This document shows, in pieces, positions 25,691 through 35,281 of a stretch of DNA of 64,000 nucleotides (position 1 is its first letter; every line of letters begins with the position of its first letter). A program made the translations under genes and the position numbers. The notes under the pieces were generated by a model that was not told the origin of the DNA, did no database searches, and was given only the letters and a program-made list of their open reading frames with translations. Origin of the DNA: Bacteroidales bacterium (GTDB lineage Bacteria; Bacteroidota; Bacteroidia; Bacteroidales; UBA932); the NCBI GenBank assembly GCA_012522855.1, contig JAAYJQ010000031.1, positions 111,194 through 175,193 of the forward strand, written 5' to 3'.

Positions 25691-26965
25691 ATGAAAAAGA
25701 ATATCCGTCGATTATTTTTGTTTTTTTTGGTTCTCGGGGCGACCCTGACAATTCCTTGCTGCAAGCGCGCTCCTGTCGAACCCGTTCTCGAGGAGCCGAA
25801 GGATTCCATTCCGCCGATCGGTTTTTACGCGGATTCTCTGGACCTGGTCGAGGGAACGATCCGGGACGGCGAGATCTTCACAGCCATCATGAATCGTCTC
25901 GGGATGACGACCGAACAGGCCCTTGCCCTTGCGGATGCAAGCGACACCGTGTTCGATGTCCGGAAAATCCGGGCGGGACAAACTTTCCAAGCGTATTACC
26001 GGAAGGACACCACCCTTGCGGTTGCGGACAATGTCTCGCAGTCCCGGGAACTGCGCTATTTCGTCTATCCGGTGGATCAGATTGACCGGATTGTTTTCCA
26101 GTGCACGCCTCCTCTGAAGGTCTGGAAGTTCTCAAGGTCTGTGGAAAATGTTCTGAGGTACTCCGATGTCACCATCCGCTCCTCGCTTTGGAACGACATG
26201 ATCGAAGCCGGTTCTTCCCCGATACTTATTCTGTCTTTGGCGGACATCTATGCCTGGACGGTGGACTTTTTCGGTTTGCAGGAAGGAGACCGGTTCAAGG
26301 TCCTGTACGACGAATGTTCCGTCGAGGGAGCGGTCATCGACATCGACACCGTCTATTATGCCGAGTTCCAGCGGGACAGCACTGTGCTTCCGGCCATCCG
26401 CTTCGATCAGGAGGACGGCGGCAACCAGTACTGGAATGAGCGGGGCGAGAGCCTCAAAAAGGCCTTTCTGAAGGCCCCTTTGCGATTTACACGGATCAGT
26501 TCCGGTTTTTCTTATCGCAGGAGGCACCCGATTACGGGACAGATCCGTCCGCATACTGCGGTTGATTATGCCGCGCCTACCGGAACCCCTGTCGTGTCGA
26601 TCGGGGAAGGAACCGTCTTGAGCGCCGGCTGGGAAGGCGGGGGAGGGAACACCGTAAGAATCCGCCACAATTCCGTGTACACGACAGCGTACCTGCACTT
26701 GTCACGTTTCCAAAAAGGCATCAAGTCCGGGGTACGTGTACGTCAAGGCGATGTGATCGGCTATGTCGGTTCCACGGGCTCTTCGACCGGTCCCCATCTG
26801 GATTTCCGGGTTTGGAAAAACGGCACCCCGATCAATCCGCTCACGATGGAATCACCTCCTACCGATCCGATCCGTCCGGAAAATCTTCCCGTGCTGGATT
26901 CCCTTTTCCGCCACTGCCGTCATCTGGCGGATTCTTTGTCGCAGACAGAAACTCTTTATCGATAA
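25691..26965 (+). CDS. M23 family peptidoglycan endopeptidase (lipoprotein-like)
   Basis: 424 residues with a signal peptide whose end resembles a lipobox (LTIPCC). A LysM- or OapA-like N-terminal region (about 45-110: DGEIFTAIMNRLGMTTEQAL, KIRAGQTFQAYY) precedes the M23 domain (about 270-380). The metal site is HTAVDYAAPTGTPVV, YLHLSRF and GPHLDFRVW, all intact. It should cut peptide cross-links of peptidoglycan in the periplasm. A TAnnTTTG box at 25678-25685 lies only 5 bases before the ATG. The GH3 gene follows after 6 bases, so the two may be co-transcribed. Confidence 0.92.
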   Translation: MKKNIRRLFLFFLVLGATLTIPCCKRAPVEPVLEEPKDSIPPIGFYADSLDLVEGTIRDGEIFTAIMNRLGMTTEQALALADASDTVFDVRKIRAGQTFQAYYRKDTTLAVADNVSQSRELRYFVYPVDQIDRIVFQCTPPLKVWKFSRSVENVLRYSDVTIRSSLWNDMIEAGSSPILILSLADIYAWTVDFFGLQEGDRFKVLYDECSVEGAVIDIDTVYYAEFQRDSTVLPAIRFDQEDGGNQYWNERGESLKKAFLKAPLRFTRISSGFSYRRRHPITGQIRPHTAVDYAAPTGTPVVSIGEGTVLSAGWEGGGGNTVRIRHNSVYTTAYLHLSRFQKGIKSGVRVRQGDVIGYVGSTGSSTGPHLDFRVWKNGTPINPLTMESPPTDPIRPENLPVLDSLFRHCRHLADSLSQTETLYR

Positions 26966-26971
26966 CATATT

Positions 26972-29311
26972 ATGAAAAATTCCATCAAGTTCCTTCCCGC
27001 CCTCCTGCTGATATCCCTTCTCCTTGCAGGTTGCGCCGGCAGAAAAGATTCCCTTTCCGTCCGGGCCATCCCGCTGGACAAGGCCCTGGAAGCAAGAGTC
27101 GACAGCGTCCTGAAGATGATGACCCTCGAAGAAAAGGTCGGGCAGATGGTCCAGCTAACGGCTTCGACCGTCTGCGTGCCGGGCAGCCCCGAGTTGGACA
27201 TGGCCAAAATCGAGACCATCTTCGGCGACTACAAGGTCGGCTCGATTCTCAACACCTTCGCAGATACGGCTCGCAGCCGGGAATTCACCGCATCCAACAT
27301 CCGGCGGCTTCAGGAAAAATCCCTGGAATTGATCGGCATCCCCACCTTGTACGGGATGGACATGATTCACGGCGCGAGTTACCTCACGGATGCGACGCTG
27401 TTTCCGCAGGAAATCAATATCGCTGCCACCTTCAACCCTGAACATGCCCGGATCATGGGTGAAGTGACCGCCTACGAAACCCGGGCAGCCATGATACCCT
27501 GGATCTTTGCTCCTGTGATGGATCTGGGGCGGGATGCCCGCTGGTCCCGTCATTGGGAAAGCTGGGGAGAGGATCCGTATCTTTCCGCCGTGATGTCCGA
27601 GGCAGAGACCCGCGCCGCCCAGGGGCCGGATCCCAATTGCATCGACTTGAACCATGTCGCGGTGAGCATCAAGCACTATTTGGCCTACGGGGTGCCTTTC
27701 ACTGGCAAGGATCGCACACCTGCCTATGTCCCGATCCAGGATCTGCGTGAAAAATATTTCCGGCCTTTCAAGGACTGTCTGCAGGCCGGAGCGCTGACGC
27801 TGATGGTCAATTCCGCCTCTATCAACGGAATACCGAACCATGCGAACAAAGAATTGTTGACGGGTTGGGTCAAGGAAGAACTGGGATGGGACGGCATGAT
27901 TGTGACGGACTGGGCCGACATCGCCAATCTTTTCGTCCGCGACCACGTGGCAACCGACATGAAGGAGGCGGTCGCCCTCGGCGTGAATGCCGGGATCGAC
28001 ATGATCATGGAACCGAACAATCCAGAATGCTGTGTTTGGTTGAAGGAGTTGGCCGAGGAAGGACGCATCCCGATGGAACGGATCGACGATGCCGTACGCC
28101 GGGTGCTGCGGCTCAAATTCCGGCTCGGACTCTTCGACCATCCGACCTGGGACGTGAGCGGTTACGATCAGTTCGGCTGCAAGGAATTCCAAGACGCTTC
28201 CTACCGGGCGGCGGTGGAATCGCAGGTTCTGTTGAAAAATGAAGGCAGCTTGCTTCCGCTGGAGTATGGTACACGGATTCTGGTGACGGGGCCGAATGCC
28301 CATTCCATGCGGACGCTCAACGGAGGATGGACCTACACCTGGCAGGGGAACGGCGACTTGTTCGCGGGAGACTGCAATACGATCTATGAAGCGATCGCTC
28401 GGAAGTTCGGAGAGAGAAATGTCATCTACGAACCAGGCGTGACCTATGCCCCCTGGCCGGACTGGCAGGCGGAGAATCCGCCTCGGATCGATCGCGCGGT
28501 CGCCGCTGCATACCGCGCGCAAGTGATCATTGCCTGCGTGGGGGAGAACTCCTACTGCGAAACGCCGGGGAATCTGGATGATCTGAACCTTTCACAGAAT
28601 CAGAAGGATCTCGTCAAGGCGCTGGCGAACACCGGCAAACCCATCGTCCTGGTGCTGAACGAGGGGCGTCCGCGCATCATCGGAGACATCGAACCGCTTG
28701 CCCGTGCGATCGTGGACGTACTTCTGCCGGGAAACTACGGAGGAGATGCCCTGGCCGCGCTGCTCTCAGGCGAGGAGAATTTCAGCGGCAAACTGCCGTT
28801 TACCTATCCCAAGCACGTCAATGCCTTGCACACCTACGACTACAAGGTCCAAGAGCACCGCGAGATGATGGAGGGCGAATACAACTACGATGCTGTTATG
28901 GACGTGCAGTGGCCGTTCGGCTTCGGACTCAGCTACACGACATTTGAATATTCCGATTTCAAGGTAAAAGGGTCAGACTCCTTCGCCGCGGGAGACTCTC
29001 TCCGATTCGAGGTCACCGTCCGGAACACCGGGTTCGGCGCCGGGAAAGAAGCGGTGCTGTTGTATTCCAGCGATCTGGTCGCTAGTCTCATTCCGGATGT
29101 GAAGCGGCTGCGCGCTTTTACGAAGGTTTCGCTCCAGCCGGGAGAAAGCCGGACGGTTTCCTTCTGTGTTCCCGCCCATGAACTTGCCTTTGTGGGGGCC
29201 GACGGGAAATGGCGGCTGGAAGAAGGGGCGTTCCGGATGAGTTGCGGAGGACAATCCTTGAACCTGCACTGTACGGAAACCAAGGTCTGGGATCAACCGA
29301 ACCTGGACTAG
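26972..29311 (+). CDS. bglX: GH3 beta-glucosidase-type glycoside hydrolase (lipoprotein)
   Basis: 779 residues with a lipoprotein signal (LLISLLLAGC, Cys21). GH3 N-terminal barrel with FAPVMDLGRDARWSRHWESW and nucleophile Asp near residue 312 in MIVTDWADI. Then the C-terminal alpha/beta domain (VIIACVGENSYCETPGNLDD) and a fibronectin-III-like domain (FGFGLSYTTFEYSDF onward). It removes glucose or xylose units from beta-linked oligosaccharides, probably in the periplasm. It follows the M23 gene by 6 bases. Its TAG stop shares the palindrome CTAG with the stop of the convergent cutC gene. Confidence 0.92.
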   Translation: MKNSIKFLPALLLISLLLAGCAGRKDSLSVRAIPLDKALEARVDSVLKMMTLEEKVGQMVQLTASTVCVPGSPELDMAKIETIFGDYKVGSILNTFADTARSREFTASNIRRLQEKSLELIGIPTLYGMDMIHGASYLTDATLFPQEINIAATFNPEHARIMGEVTAYETRAAMIPWIFAPVMDLGRDARWSRHWESWGEDPYLSAVMSEAETRAAQGPDPNCIDLNHVAVSIKHYLAYGVPFTGKDRTPAYVPIQDLREKYFRPFKDCLQAGALTLMVNSASINGIPNHANKELLTGWVKEELGWDGMIVTDWADIANLFVRDHVATDMKEAVALGVNAGIDMIMEPNNPECCVWLKELAEEGRIPMERIDDAVRRVLRLKFRLGLFDHPTWDVSGYDQFGCKEFQDASYRAAVESQVLLKNEGSLLPLEYGTRILVTGPNAHSMRTLNGGWTYTWQGNGDLFAGDCNTIYEAIARKFGERNVIYEPGVTYAPWPDWQAENPPRIDRAVAAAYRAQVIIACVGENSYCETPGNLDDLNLSQNQKDLVKALANTGKPIVLVLNEGRPRIIGDIEPLARAIVDVLLPGNYGGDALAALLSGEENFSGKLPFTYPKHVNALHTYDYKVQEHREMMEGEYNYDAVMDVQWPFGFGLSYTTFEYSDFKVKGSDSFAAGDSLRFEVTVRNTGFGAGKEAVLLYSSDLVASLIPDVKRLRAFTKVSLQPGESRTVSFCVPAHELAFVGADGKWRLEEGAFRMSCGGQSLNLHCTETKVWDQPNLD

Positions 29312-29994
29312 TACGCTTCTGCAAGTCGGGCCGCTCCGATGATCTCGAGACGGGATCCGTGGATTTCACGGGCTCTGGTTGTTTGCGCGATCGCCTCGAA
29401 GTTCGCAGCCGTCACGCCGCGGCCCGGCATCAGGATGGGGCCTTGTTCCGCTTTTGAGATTTCTTGCATCCGAGCGAGGATAAAGCGGCCCTCGAAGGCG
29501 GATGCGGCGCCACCGGAGCTCAGTACCCGATCGACCCCCAGCGGGAGGATGTCCTTAAAAGCCTGCAGCGGATCCCTTGCGACATCGATCGCTCGGTGAA
29601 AGGTCACTGAAAGACGCAGCGATCGGGCGAGGCGGATCAGCCGTCTGCAGGTCTCTGCGTCAACGTTTCCAGCAGCGTCCAGAGCCCCGAACACCACCCC
29701 GTCCATCTCCACCTTGCGGCCTTCCGAGCGGCTTCTGTCCGAGATTTCCCCGACTCGGCAAATCGAATCCAGCATCCGCCCGGTCTCTTCCGGGCTGTAA
29801 TGAAAATTCCCCGCCCGCGGACGGATCATTACATGGACGGGAATCGGCAAGGCTCTCATGACCCGCGCGACAAGTTCCGGGGACGGGGTAATGCCTCCGA
29901 CGCCCAGTTCCCCGCACAGTTCGATCCGGTCGCCCCCTGCCTTCCGGACGGCGAGGGCTTTTTCATAAGAGTCACAACATATCTCGACGATCAT
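29308..29994 (-). CDS. cutC: CutC family protein (copper homeostasis protein CutC)
   Basis: 228 residues from the ATG ending at 29994 (MIVEICCDSYEKALAVRKAG). The frame is open much further upstream, but that part overlaps the divergent mscS gene and is not CutC. DRIELCGELGVGGITPS, VHVMIRPRAGNFHYS and TFHRAIDVARDP are family signatures of the TIM-barrel CutC proteins. The link to copper is historical and the biochemical function is not established. Convergent with the GH3 gene with a 4-base overlap at the stops. Confidence 0.92.
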   Translation of the reverse strand: MIVEICCDSYEKALAVRKAGGDRIELCGELGVGGITPSPELVARVMRALPIPVHVMIRPRAGNFHYSPEETGRMLDSICRVGEISDRSRSEGRKVEMDGVVFGALDAAGNVDAETCRRLIRLARSLRLSVTFHRAIDVARDPLQAFKDILPLGVDRVLSSGGAASAFEGRFILARMQEISKAEQGPILMPGRGVTAANFEAIAQTTRAREIHGSRLEIIGAARLAEAY

Positions 29995-30054
29995 AATCGC
30001 AAACTTACGGAATATATTTTGTAAATTTGACTTTAATTTGCAAACCTGCTTTCG

Positions 30055-32559
30055 ATGAAAAAGAAAATTTTCAGCATATTTTTGGGATTCTGTCTGTTGT
30101 TCGGGACGGCTTTCCCGCTGGGTGCCGTGTTCAACGAGCGTGACCTGCCCCATACCCTGCGAGTCCTCTGTTTCGAATTGGAAAAGGCCTATTCGGACCT
30201 GGCCCGGAAAGAACAGGCTTTCAATGCCGAGACGCAGCGGCAACATGCCGCCCTGCTTCAGTTGATGCGTGACAGCGAAGAAATGTCCCTGATGTTGTAT
30301 TCCCAGCAGCAGGATTTTACATTCGACCTGACCTATGCGTTGCAGCAAGTAACCGATCAATACCGGACTTTCTTGGAGAACCGGAAACCTTACGAGAAGC
30401 GGCTCCGCTATCTGGATGTCGAGATCGAACGGTATGAACACCTTTCCCGTGAACTCCGGTCCCTCCCGCCCGTGATCGGTGAGGTTCGCGATACGATTCC
30501 AGTCCAGACCCCTCTGGACGCTGTGTCCTTGAAGAATCGGGATCAATGCTTGTATTATTCCGCCCGGCTTCTTGAAACACTGCGGAGATTTCGTTCCGGT
30601 TTGGTAGATGACAGCGCGCAGTACGAACGCACCGGCGACAGGCTCCGGAAGGCGTACGACTATGCCAAAGCGCGCTACGACATCGTGCAGAAGAGCATCT
30701 TTACCGAATCCCAGAACAACCTTGTTCAGGTGCTTGCTGATTTCCCGCGGTTTGTAGAACAGGCCTTCCGCGATGCTTCCGACAAGTACGGACGCGCCAA
30801 CTTCACAGGCGCTGTCAGGAGCGAATGGCGCGGTCCCAAGGTAATCGGCTTCGCCTTCATGGTATTTTTCTACCTCCTGCTGGCAACGCTCCTGAGCAAC
30901 CTCGTCGTTCGCGGATTGATGAAGAGAGTCACATTCTTCAAAAAACCGGCTTTTCAGAATCGGAAATTCACGCTGATCCTGCTGGCTGCCACCCTGTTGT
31001 TCATGCTGGCGATCGGGATCTGGAAAGCATTCGTTCCGGAGGCGAACTTCTTCCAGATGGCTTCCTCTCTGCTGATTGAGTATACCCTCCTGCTGACTTT
31101 CATCCTGGCTTCGCTGCTGATTCGTTACAAGGCCGACGAACTCGACAACGGGCTCCGTATCTACCTCCCGGTGCTGGTCCTGGGAATCCTGATCATTGCC
31201 TTCCGGATTCTCTTTCTGCCCAACAGCCTGATCACGTTGTTTTTCCCGCCTCTGTTGATCGGCTTCGGTTTGTGGCAGTGGGTCGCCATACGGAAGAACC
31301 GGGAGGAAGTTCCGCGCATCGACTTGTCTTTTGCCTGGATTTCTTTCGCGGTATTGGTATCATCCCTTGCCCTTTCTTTGTTCGGATTTGCTCTCCTGGG
31401 CATTCAAGTGTGCATCTGGTGGATTTTCCAGTTGACGGTCTTGCAACTCGTTCGGGCGGCCCGAAAAATCATTCTGCATTATCGACAAACTTGGGTAAAC
31501 AAACGTGTACGGGCCTTCCGAATCAAGTATCCGTATCTGGTAAACGCCTATGGCAACGCTACGGTTTCAGTGACCTGGTTTGTGGATTTCCTGGAGATTG
31601 CCTTGGTTCCCATTCTCACTGTATTGTCCATACCTTTCTCCGTCTTCCTGGCCTCCCGGGTGTTCGACCTTACGGAAATCGCCGTGAATATGTTTTTCCA
31701 TCCTTTCCTGAACACAGCGAAAGGTATCCAACTCTCCGCTTCCAAAATTTTCCTGGCGACTAGTCTGTTTTTCTTGTTCCGCTATCTCGCTCCGCTGATC
31801 AAATCCTTCTACGGCTCCTACAAGCTCCGGAAGATGATCCGGAACAGCCCCAACGGGCATGTGCATGAGAACGAAGTGAACCTGACTTTGGCCAATAATG
31901 TGATCGCGATTCTGGTCTGGGGAACCTACATCATCCTTGCGCTCAAGATCGTGAAGGTTCCGACCGGTTCCCTTTCGGTGATCACGGCGGGGCTTGCCGC
32001 CGGTCTGGGCTTTGCGATGAAGGACATTCTGAACAACTTCTTCTACGGTGTTCAACTGATGTCCGGCCGTCTGCGTGTCGGAGACCACATCGAATGTGAC
32101 GGGGTTCGGGGCAAGGTGATCGGGATCAACTACCAGTGCACGCAGATCGATGCGGTGGACGGTAGTATTATGGCCTTCACGAATAGCACCCTCTTCAGCA
32201 AAAACTTCAAGAATCTCACCCGAAACCGCTCCTATGAATATATTCCTTTACCCGTCACTGTTGCGTACGGTTCGGACATGGAGGAGGTGCGTAAGGTGAT
32301 CCAGAGGGCGCTTGCACCCTTGCAGCATCCTGACGCGTATGGCCGCGAGGTGGTCGAGCCGGGATATGGGATCAAAATCACCATGGGCGGTTTCGGAGAC
32401 AACGGCCTCAACCTGGTCGTAAAACAGCACGTTTTGGTCGAGGAACGGTTTTCCTACATCGCAAAGGCAAATGAAATGATTTACAAGGCATTGAACGAGG
32501 CGGGCATTCGGATTCCGTTACCGCAGCGCGATGTCCGCATCAAACATGACCGACCATGA
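30055..32559 (+). CDS. Large MscS-family mechanosensitive channel
   Basis: 834 residues. A signal peptide (about 1-24) is followed by a helical, probably coiled-coil periplasmic region to about 255, then about nine to ten membrane segments (260-620). The MscS pore helix follows (AGLAAGLGFAMKDILNNFFYG about 642-662), then the cytoplasmic beta domain (RVGDHIECDGVRGKVIGIN). It is of the long MscK-like type and should release solutes on hypo-osmotic shock. purN starts within the last four bases of the gene (ATGA overlap), so it heads a coupled operon that includes purN. Confidence 0.9.
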   Translation: MKKKIFSIFLGFCLLFGTAFPLGAVFNERDLPHTLRVLCFELEKAYSDLARKEQAFNAETQRQHAALLQLMRDSEEMSLMLYSQQQDFTFDLTYALQQVTDQYRTFLENRKPYEKRLRYLDVEIERYEHLSRELRSLPPVIGEVRDTIPVQTPLDAVSLKNRDQCLYYSARLLETLRRFRSGLVDDSAQYERTGDRLRKAYDYAKARYDIVQKSIFTESQNNLVQVLADFPRFVEQAFRDASDKYGRANFTGAVRSEWRGPKVIGFAFMVFFYLLLATLLSNLVVRGLMKRVTFFKKPAFQNRKFTLILLAATLLFMLAIGIWKAFVPEANFFQMASSLLIEYTLLLTFILASLLIRYKADELDNGLRIYLPVLVLGILIIAFRILFLPNSLITLFFPPLLIGFGLWQWVAIRKNREEVPRIDLSFAWISFAVLVSSLALSLFGFALLGIQVCIWWIFQLTVLQLVRAARKIILHYRQTWVNKRVRAFRIKYPYLVNAYGNATVSVTWFVDFLEIALVPILTVLSIPFSVFLASRVFDLTEIAVNMFFHPFLNTAKGIQLSASKIFLATSLFFLFRYLAPLIKSFYGSYKLRKMIRNSPNGHVHENEVNLTLANNVIAILVWGTYIILALKIVKVPTGSLSVITAGLAAGLGFAMKDILNNFFYGVQLMSGRLRVGDHIECDGVRGKVIGINYQCTQIDAVDGSIMAFTNSTLFSKNFKNLTRNRSYEYIPLPVTVAYGSDMEEVRKVIQRALAPLQHPDAYGREVVEPGYGIKITMGGFGDNGLNLVVKQHVLVEERFSYIAKANEMIYKALNEAGIRIPLPQRDVRIKHDRP

Positions 32560-33137
32560 TCAATCTGGCGATTTTCGTTTCCGGAAGCGGAACCAACTGC
32601 GAGAATCTCATCGAACATTTTGGAAGCTCGTCCCGGTTCCGGATCGCGCTCGTCTTGAGCAACAAGACGGATGCCTTCGCCCTCGTTCGCGCGCAGCGCC
32701 ACGGAGTAGCGACCGCCGTCCTGAAAAAGGCGGCATTCAACGACCCGGCGATCTTGATGCCGCTGATGCGGGAACACGGCATCGATTTCATCGTGCTGGC
32801 CGGTTTCCTGCTGGTTGTCCCCGATTTTTTGATTCGGGAATATGACAGACGCATGGTCAACCTGCATCCGGCCCTGCTGCCGAAATTCGGCGGGATGGGG
32901 ATGTATGGCCACCACGTCCACGAGGCCGTCAAGGCAGCGGGGGAGCGTGAGACCGGCATTACCGTGCACTGGGTTTCTTCCGAAGTGGACGGGGGCGAAA
33001 TCATCGCGCAGTTCCGGACGCCGGTAGATCCCGGAGACACTCCTGACGACATCGCCGCCAAGGTACATCTCCTCGAGATGGCGCATTTCCCGTCGGTGGT
33101 CGAAGACATCTTGAAACATATTTACCCTGAATCTTGA
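32556..33137 (+). CDS. purN: Phosphoribosylglycinamide formyltransferase
   Basis: 193 residues. FVSGSGTNCENLI (about 7-19) is the phosphate-binding loop, His104 in NLHPALLPKF and Asp145 in GITVHWVSSEVDGG are the catalytic residues, all intact. It transfers a formyl group from 10-formyl-THF to GAR in purine synthesis. The start overlaps the mscS stop by 4 bases, and the next gene starts about 5 bases after its stop. Confidence 0.95.
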   Translation: MINLAIFVSGSGTNCENLIEHFGSSSRFRIALVLSNKTDAFALVRAQRHGVATAVLKKAAFNDPAILMPLMREHGIDFIVLAGFLLVVPDFLIREYDRRMVNLHPALLPKFGGMGMYGHHVHEAVKAAGERETGITVHWVSSEVDGGEIIAQFRTPVDPGDTPDDIAAKVHLLEMAHFPSVVEDILKHIYPES

Positions 33138-33142
33138 CAGTT

Positions 33143-33781
33143 ATGGCTCCCATTCCCAAAATGTTGATCGTGCCGGTAATCGCGCTTTGCGCGCACATGG
33201 CCTTCCGCGCGTTCGGAGCGCGGCGTAAAGTTGTAAACCTTACCCTCACCGCGTTGTTTTTCGGCTGGATCGGAGATATCCTCCTCATCGGATCCGGCGA
33301 CCTGTATTTCTTGACCGGCATGGCTTCTTTCCTGATCGGCCATATCTTCTACGTCCGGTGTTTTCTGATGCTGGCACATACGGGCGAAAGCATGCTGCGG
33401 GTCGCGAAGCGGCGTCTGCTGCTGATCCTGTATCTGGTCGCGCTCGCTGCGGTCGCGGGTCTGGTGTTCTGGTTCTCGCCGAAGGGTTTCCTCTTCGTGC
33501 CCGTCCTGCTGTATGCTTTCATGCTGATAACCCTCATCTTCTCGACGCTCTATGCTTACGGCTCCCGGAAGATCGACTGGTTGCTGCTTTGTACGCTCGG
33601 CGCAGTTCTGTTCACCTTCTCGGATGCTCTGATCGCGATTGGTTCTTTTACGGACATCCGTTTCGCCCTGCGCGAGCAGTTGGTGATGCCCACCTACATC
33701 GCGGCGCAGATCCTGCTTGTCGCCGGGATCGTCATGACCGAGCGCCGGATCTTCTTGCGTGATGCCGTCCCCGCCACTTGA
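33143..33781 (+). CDS. YhhN family membrane protein (lysoplasmalogenase-like)
   Basis: 212 residues from ATG 33143; a TTG at 33134 that overlaps the purN stop is an alternative. Seven to eight membrane segments with FGWIGDILLI (about residue 45), GHIFYVRCF and FSDALIAIGSF, where the conserved aspartates of the YhhN/TMEM86 family lie. Characterised members hydrolyse the vinyl-ether bond of lysoplasmalogens; plasmalogens occur in anaerobes, so the role fits. Third gene of the mscS-purN-yhhN-aldehyde dehydrogenase operon. The next gene, for a fatty-aldehyde-type dehydrogenase, could oxidise the aldehyde released (inference). Confidence 0.85.
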   Translation: MAPIPKMLIVPVIALCAHMAFRAFGARRKVVNLTLTALFFGWIGDILLIGSGDLYFLTGMASFLIGHIFYVRCFLMLAHTGESMLRVAKRRLLLILYLVALAAVAGLVFWFSPKGFLFVPVLLYAFMLITLIFSTLYAYGSRKIDWLLLCTLGAVLFTFSDALIAIGSFTDIRFALREQLVMPTYIAAQILLVAGIVMTERRIFLRDAVPAT

Positions 33782-33787
33782 TCGATC

Positions 33788-35119
33788 ATGATGAATCATC
33801 CTGAATATGCCGCCCGACTGGGACGTCTGCGTCGTCTGCGCGCCGCGCTGGAAAAGTATGAATCGGCCTTCTACGAGGCTTTTGAGCAGGATTTCGGAAA
33901 AGGACGCTTCGAAACCTATACTACGGAAATCGGTTATGTGCTGACTGCGATCCGGCATACCGAACGCCGTTTGCGAAGATGGATGCGGCCCCGGAAGGTC
34001 GCTACTCCCTTGGTGCTGTTTCCGGCGCGGAGCCGCGTCTATCCCGAGCCCTACGGACGGGTGTTGGTGATCGGTCCCTTCAACTATCCGTTGAATCTTA
34101 CGATTGCCCCGCTGGCTGCCGCCTTGGCGGCCGGCAACACCGTGACGCTCAAGGCTTCTCGACAAACCCCTGCAGTCTCCGCCCGGATCGCCGAGATGCT
34201 GCGGGAAATCTTCCCGCCCGACGTGGTTGAAGTAGTCTCGCCGGACGTGTCCAATGACGAACTCCTGGCGCGTCGCTACGACTACATCTTCTTCACCGGC
34301 AGTCCGCGAGTCGGGCGGATCGTGATGGAGGCGGCAGCGAAGCACCTGACGCCCGTAACTCTGGAACTGGGCGGGAAGAGCCCCGCCATCGTTACGGTCA
34401 CGGCTCCGTTACGCCTCGCCTGTGAACGGATTGCGAGAGGAAAGTTTCTGAACGCCGGACAGACCTGCGTCGCACCCGATTACGTGCTGGTGCATGCCTC
34501 CGTCCGTGATGCCTTCATCGCCGAGATGCGGAAAGTCATTCAGGAATATTTCGGTGACATTTCCCGCCGCCCGGCGGACATGACCCTGATCGCGCAGCAA
34601 CGGCACTGGGAACGGATCATGGAGCTGATCGATCCGGCTAAGGTTGTGATCGGAGGAACGGGGGATGCGACAACCCGCTACATTGCCCCGACGGTGCTGG
34701 ACGGGGTTTCTTGGTCGGATGAAGTCATGCAAGAGGAGATTTTCGGGCCCGTGCTGCCCGTGCTGACTTATTCAGATCTGGAAACCGAAGTGATCGCCAA
34801 AGTCCGGGCAGGGGAGAAGCCCCTGTCGCTTTACATTTTCTCACGGAATCGTCGCGAGATCCGGAAAGTATTGCGGGAGATTTCCTTCGGCGGTGGTTGC
34901 GTGAACGACACGGTGATGCACCTGGGCAACGAGAATCTGCCCTTCGGCGGAGTGGGGAATTCCGGGATCGGGGCCTACCACGGCCGGACCGGTTTCGAAA
35001 CGTTTTCCCATTTCAAATCCGTCCTGCACAAGTCTTCTTGTTCTTGGCTGAATTTCGATCTCCTGAAGCCCCCCTACAAAGACAGCCTCCTCCGGCTTGT
35101 CCGCCGGGTGTACCGATAG
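33788..35119 (+). CDS. Aldehyde dehydrogenase (class 3-like)
   Basis: 443 residues, the shorter class-3 type. Glu193 in TLELGGKSPAIV and catalytic Cys227 in LNAGQTCVAPD are intact, and FTGSPRVGR (about 169-177) lies in the NAD-binding domain. It oxidises aldehydes to acids with NAD(P). It starts 6 bases after the YhhN gene. If YhhN releases fatty aldehydes from lysoplasmalogen, this enzyme would be a natural partner. The C-terminus is basic with a hydrophobic stretch, as in membrane-associated fatty aldehyde dehydrogenases. Confidence 0.92.
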   Translation: MMNHPEYAARLGRLRRLRAALEKYESAFYEAFEQDFGKGRFETYTTEIGYVLTAIRHTERRLRRWMRPRKVATPLVLFPARSRVYPEPYGRVLVIGPFNYPLNLTIAPLAAALAAGNTVTLKASRQTPAVSARIAEMLREIFPPDVVEVVSPDVSNDELLARRYDYIFFTGSPRVGRIVMEAAAKHLTPVTLELGGKSPAIVTVTAPLRLACERIARGKFLNAGQTCVAPDYVLVHASVRDAFIAEMRKVIQEYFGDISRRPADMTLIAQQRHWERIMELIDPAKVVIGGTGDATTRYIAPTVLDGVSWSDEVMQEEIFGPVLPVLTYSDLETEVIAKVRAGEKPLSLYIFSRNRREIRKVLREISFGGGCVNDTVMHLGNENLPFGGVGNSGIGAYHGRTGFETFSHFKSVLHKSSCSWLNFDLLKPPYKDSLLRLVRRVYR

Positions 35120-35195
35120 TCCGCTATCAATGCCCTTCCTTCTTTTCAAGACTTTCAGGCTGTGATTGTAAATCTCTGAATATTCATGAATTGAT

Positions 35196-35231
35196 ACTTT
35201 TCACCCCTGCCGAAATGGGAGGGGTGAAAGT
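35196..35231. terminator. Hairpin between convergent aldehyde dehydrogenase and M64 genes
   Basis: ACTTTTCACCCCT and AGGGGTGAAAGT form a 12-bp stem with one bulged T and an 11-base loop. Located between two converging genes; A/T-rich stem base on both sides. Confidence 0.5.
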
Positions 35232-35281
35232 AAGGATATGATTGAATGTAAATAGGTTCCCGTCACGTAAGTTCTTATGCC

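Noticed and set aside
27155..28522. 455-codon minus-strand frame inside the GH3 gene
   Set aside because: Antisense shadow of a well-conserved glycosidase; His/Arg/Asp-rich composition typical of reverse-frame reading.
33122..34345. 407-codon minus-strand frame opposite yhhN and the aldehyde dehydrogenase
   Set aside because: Shadow frame across two real genes; no start signal or domain.
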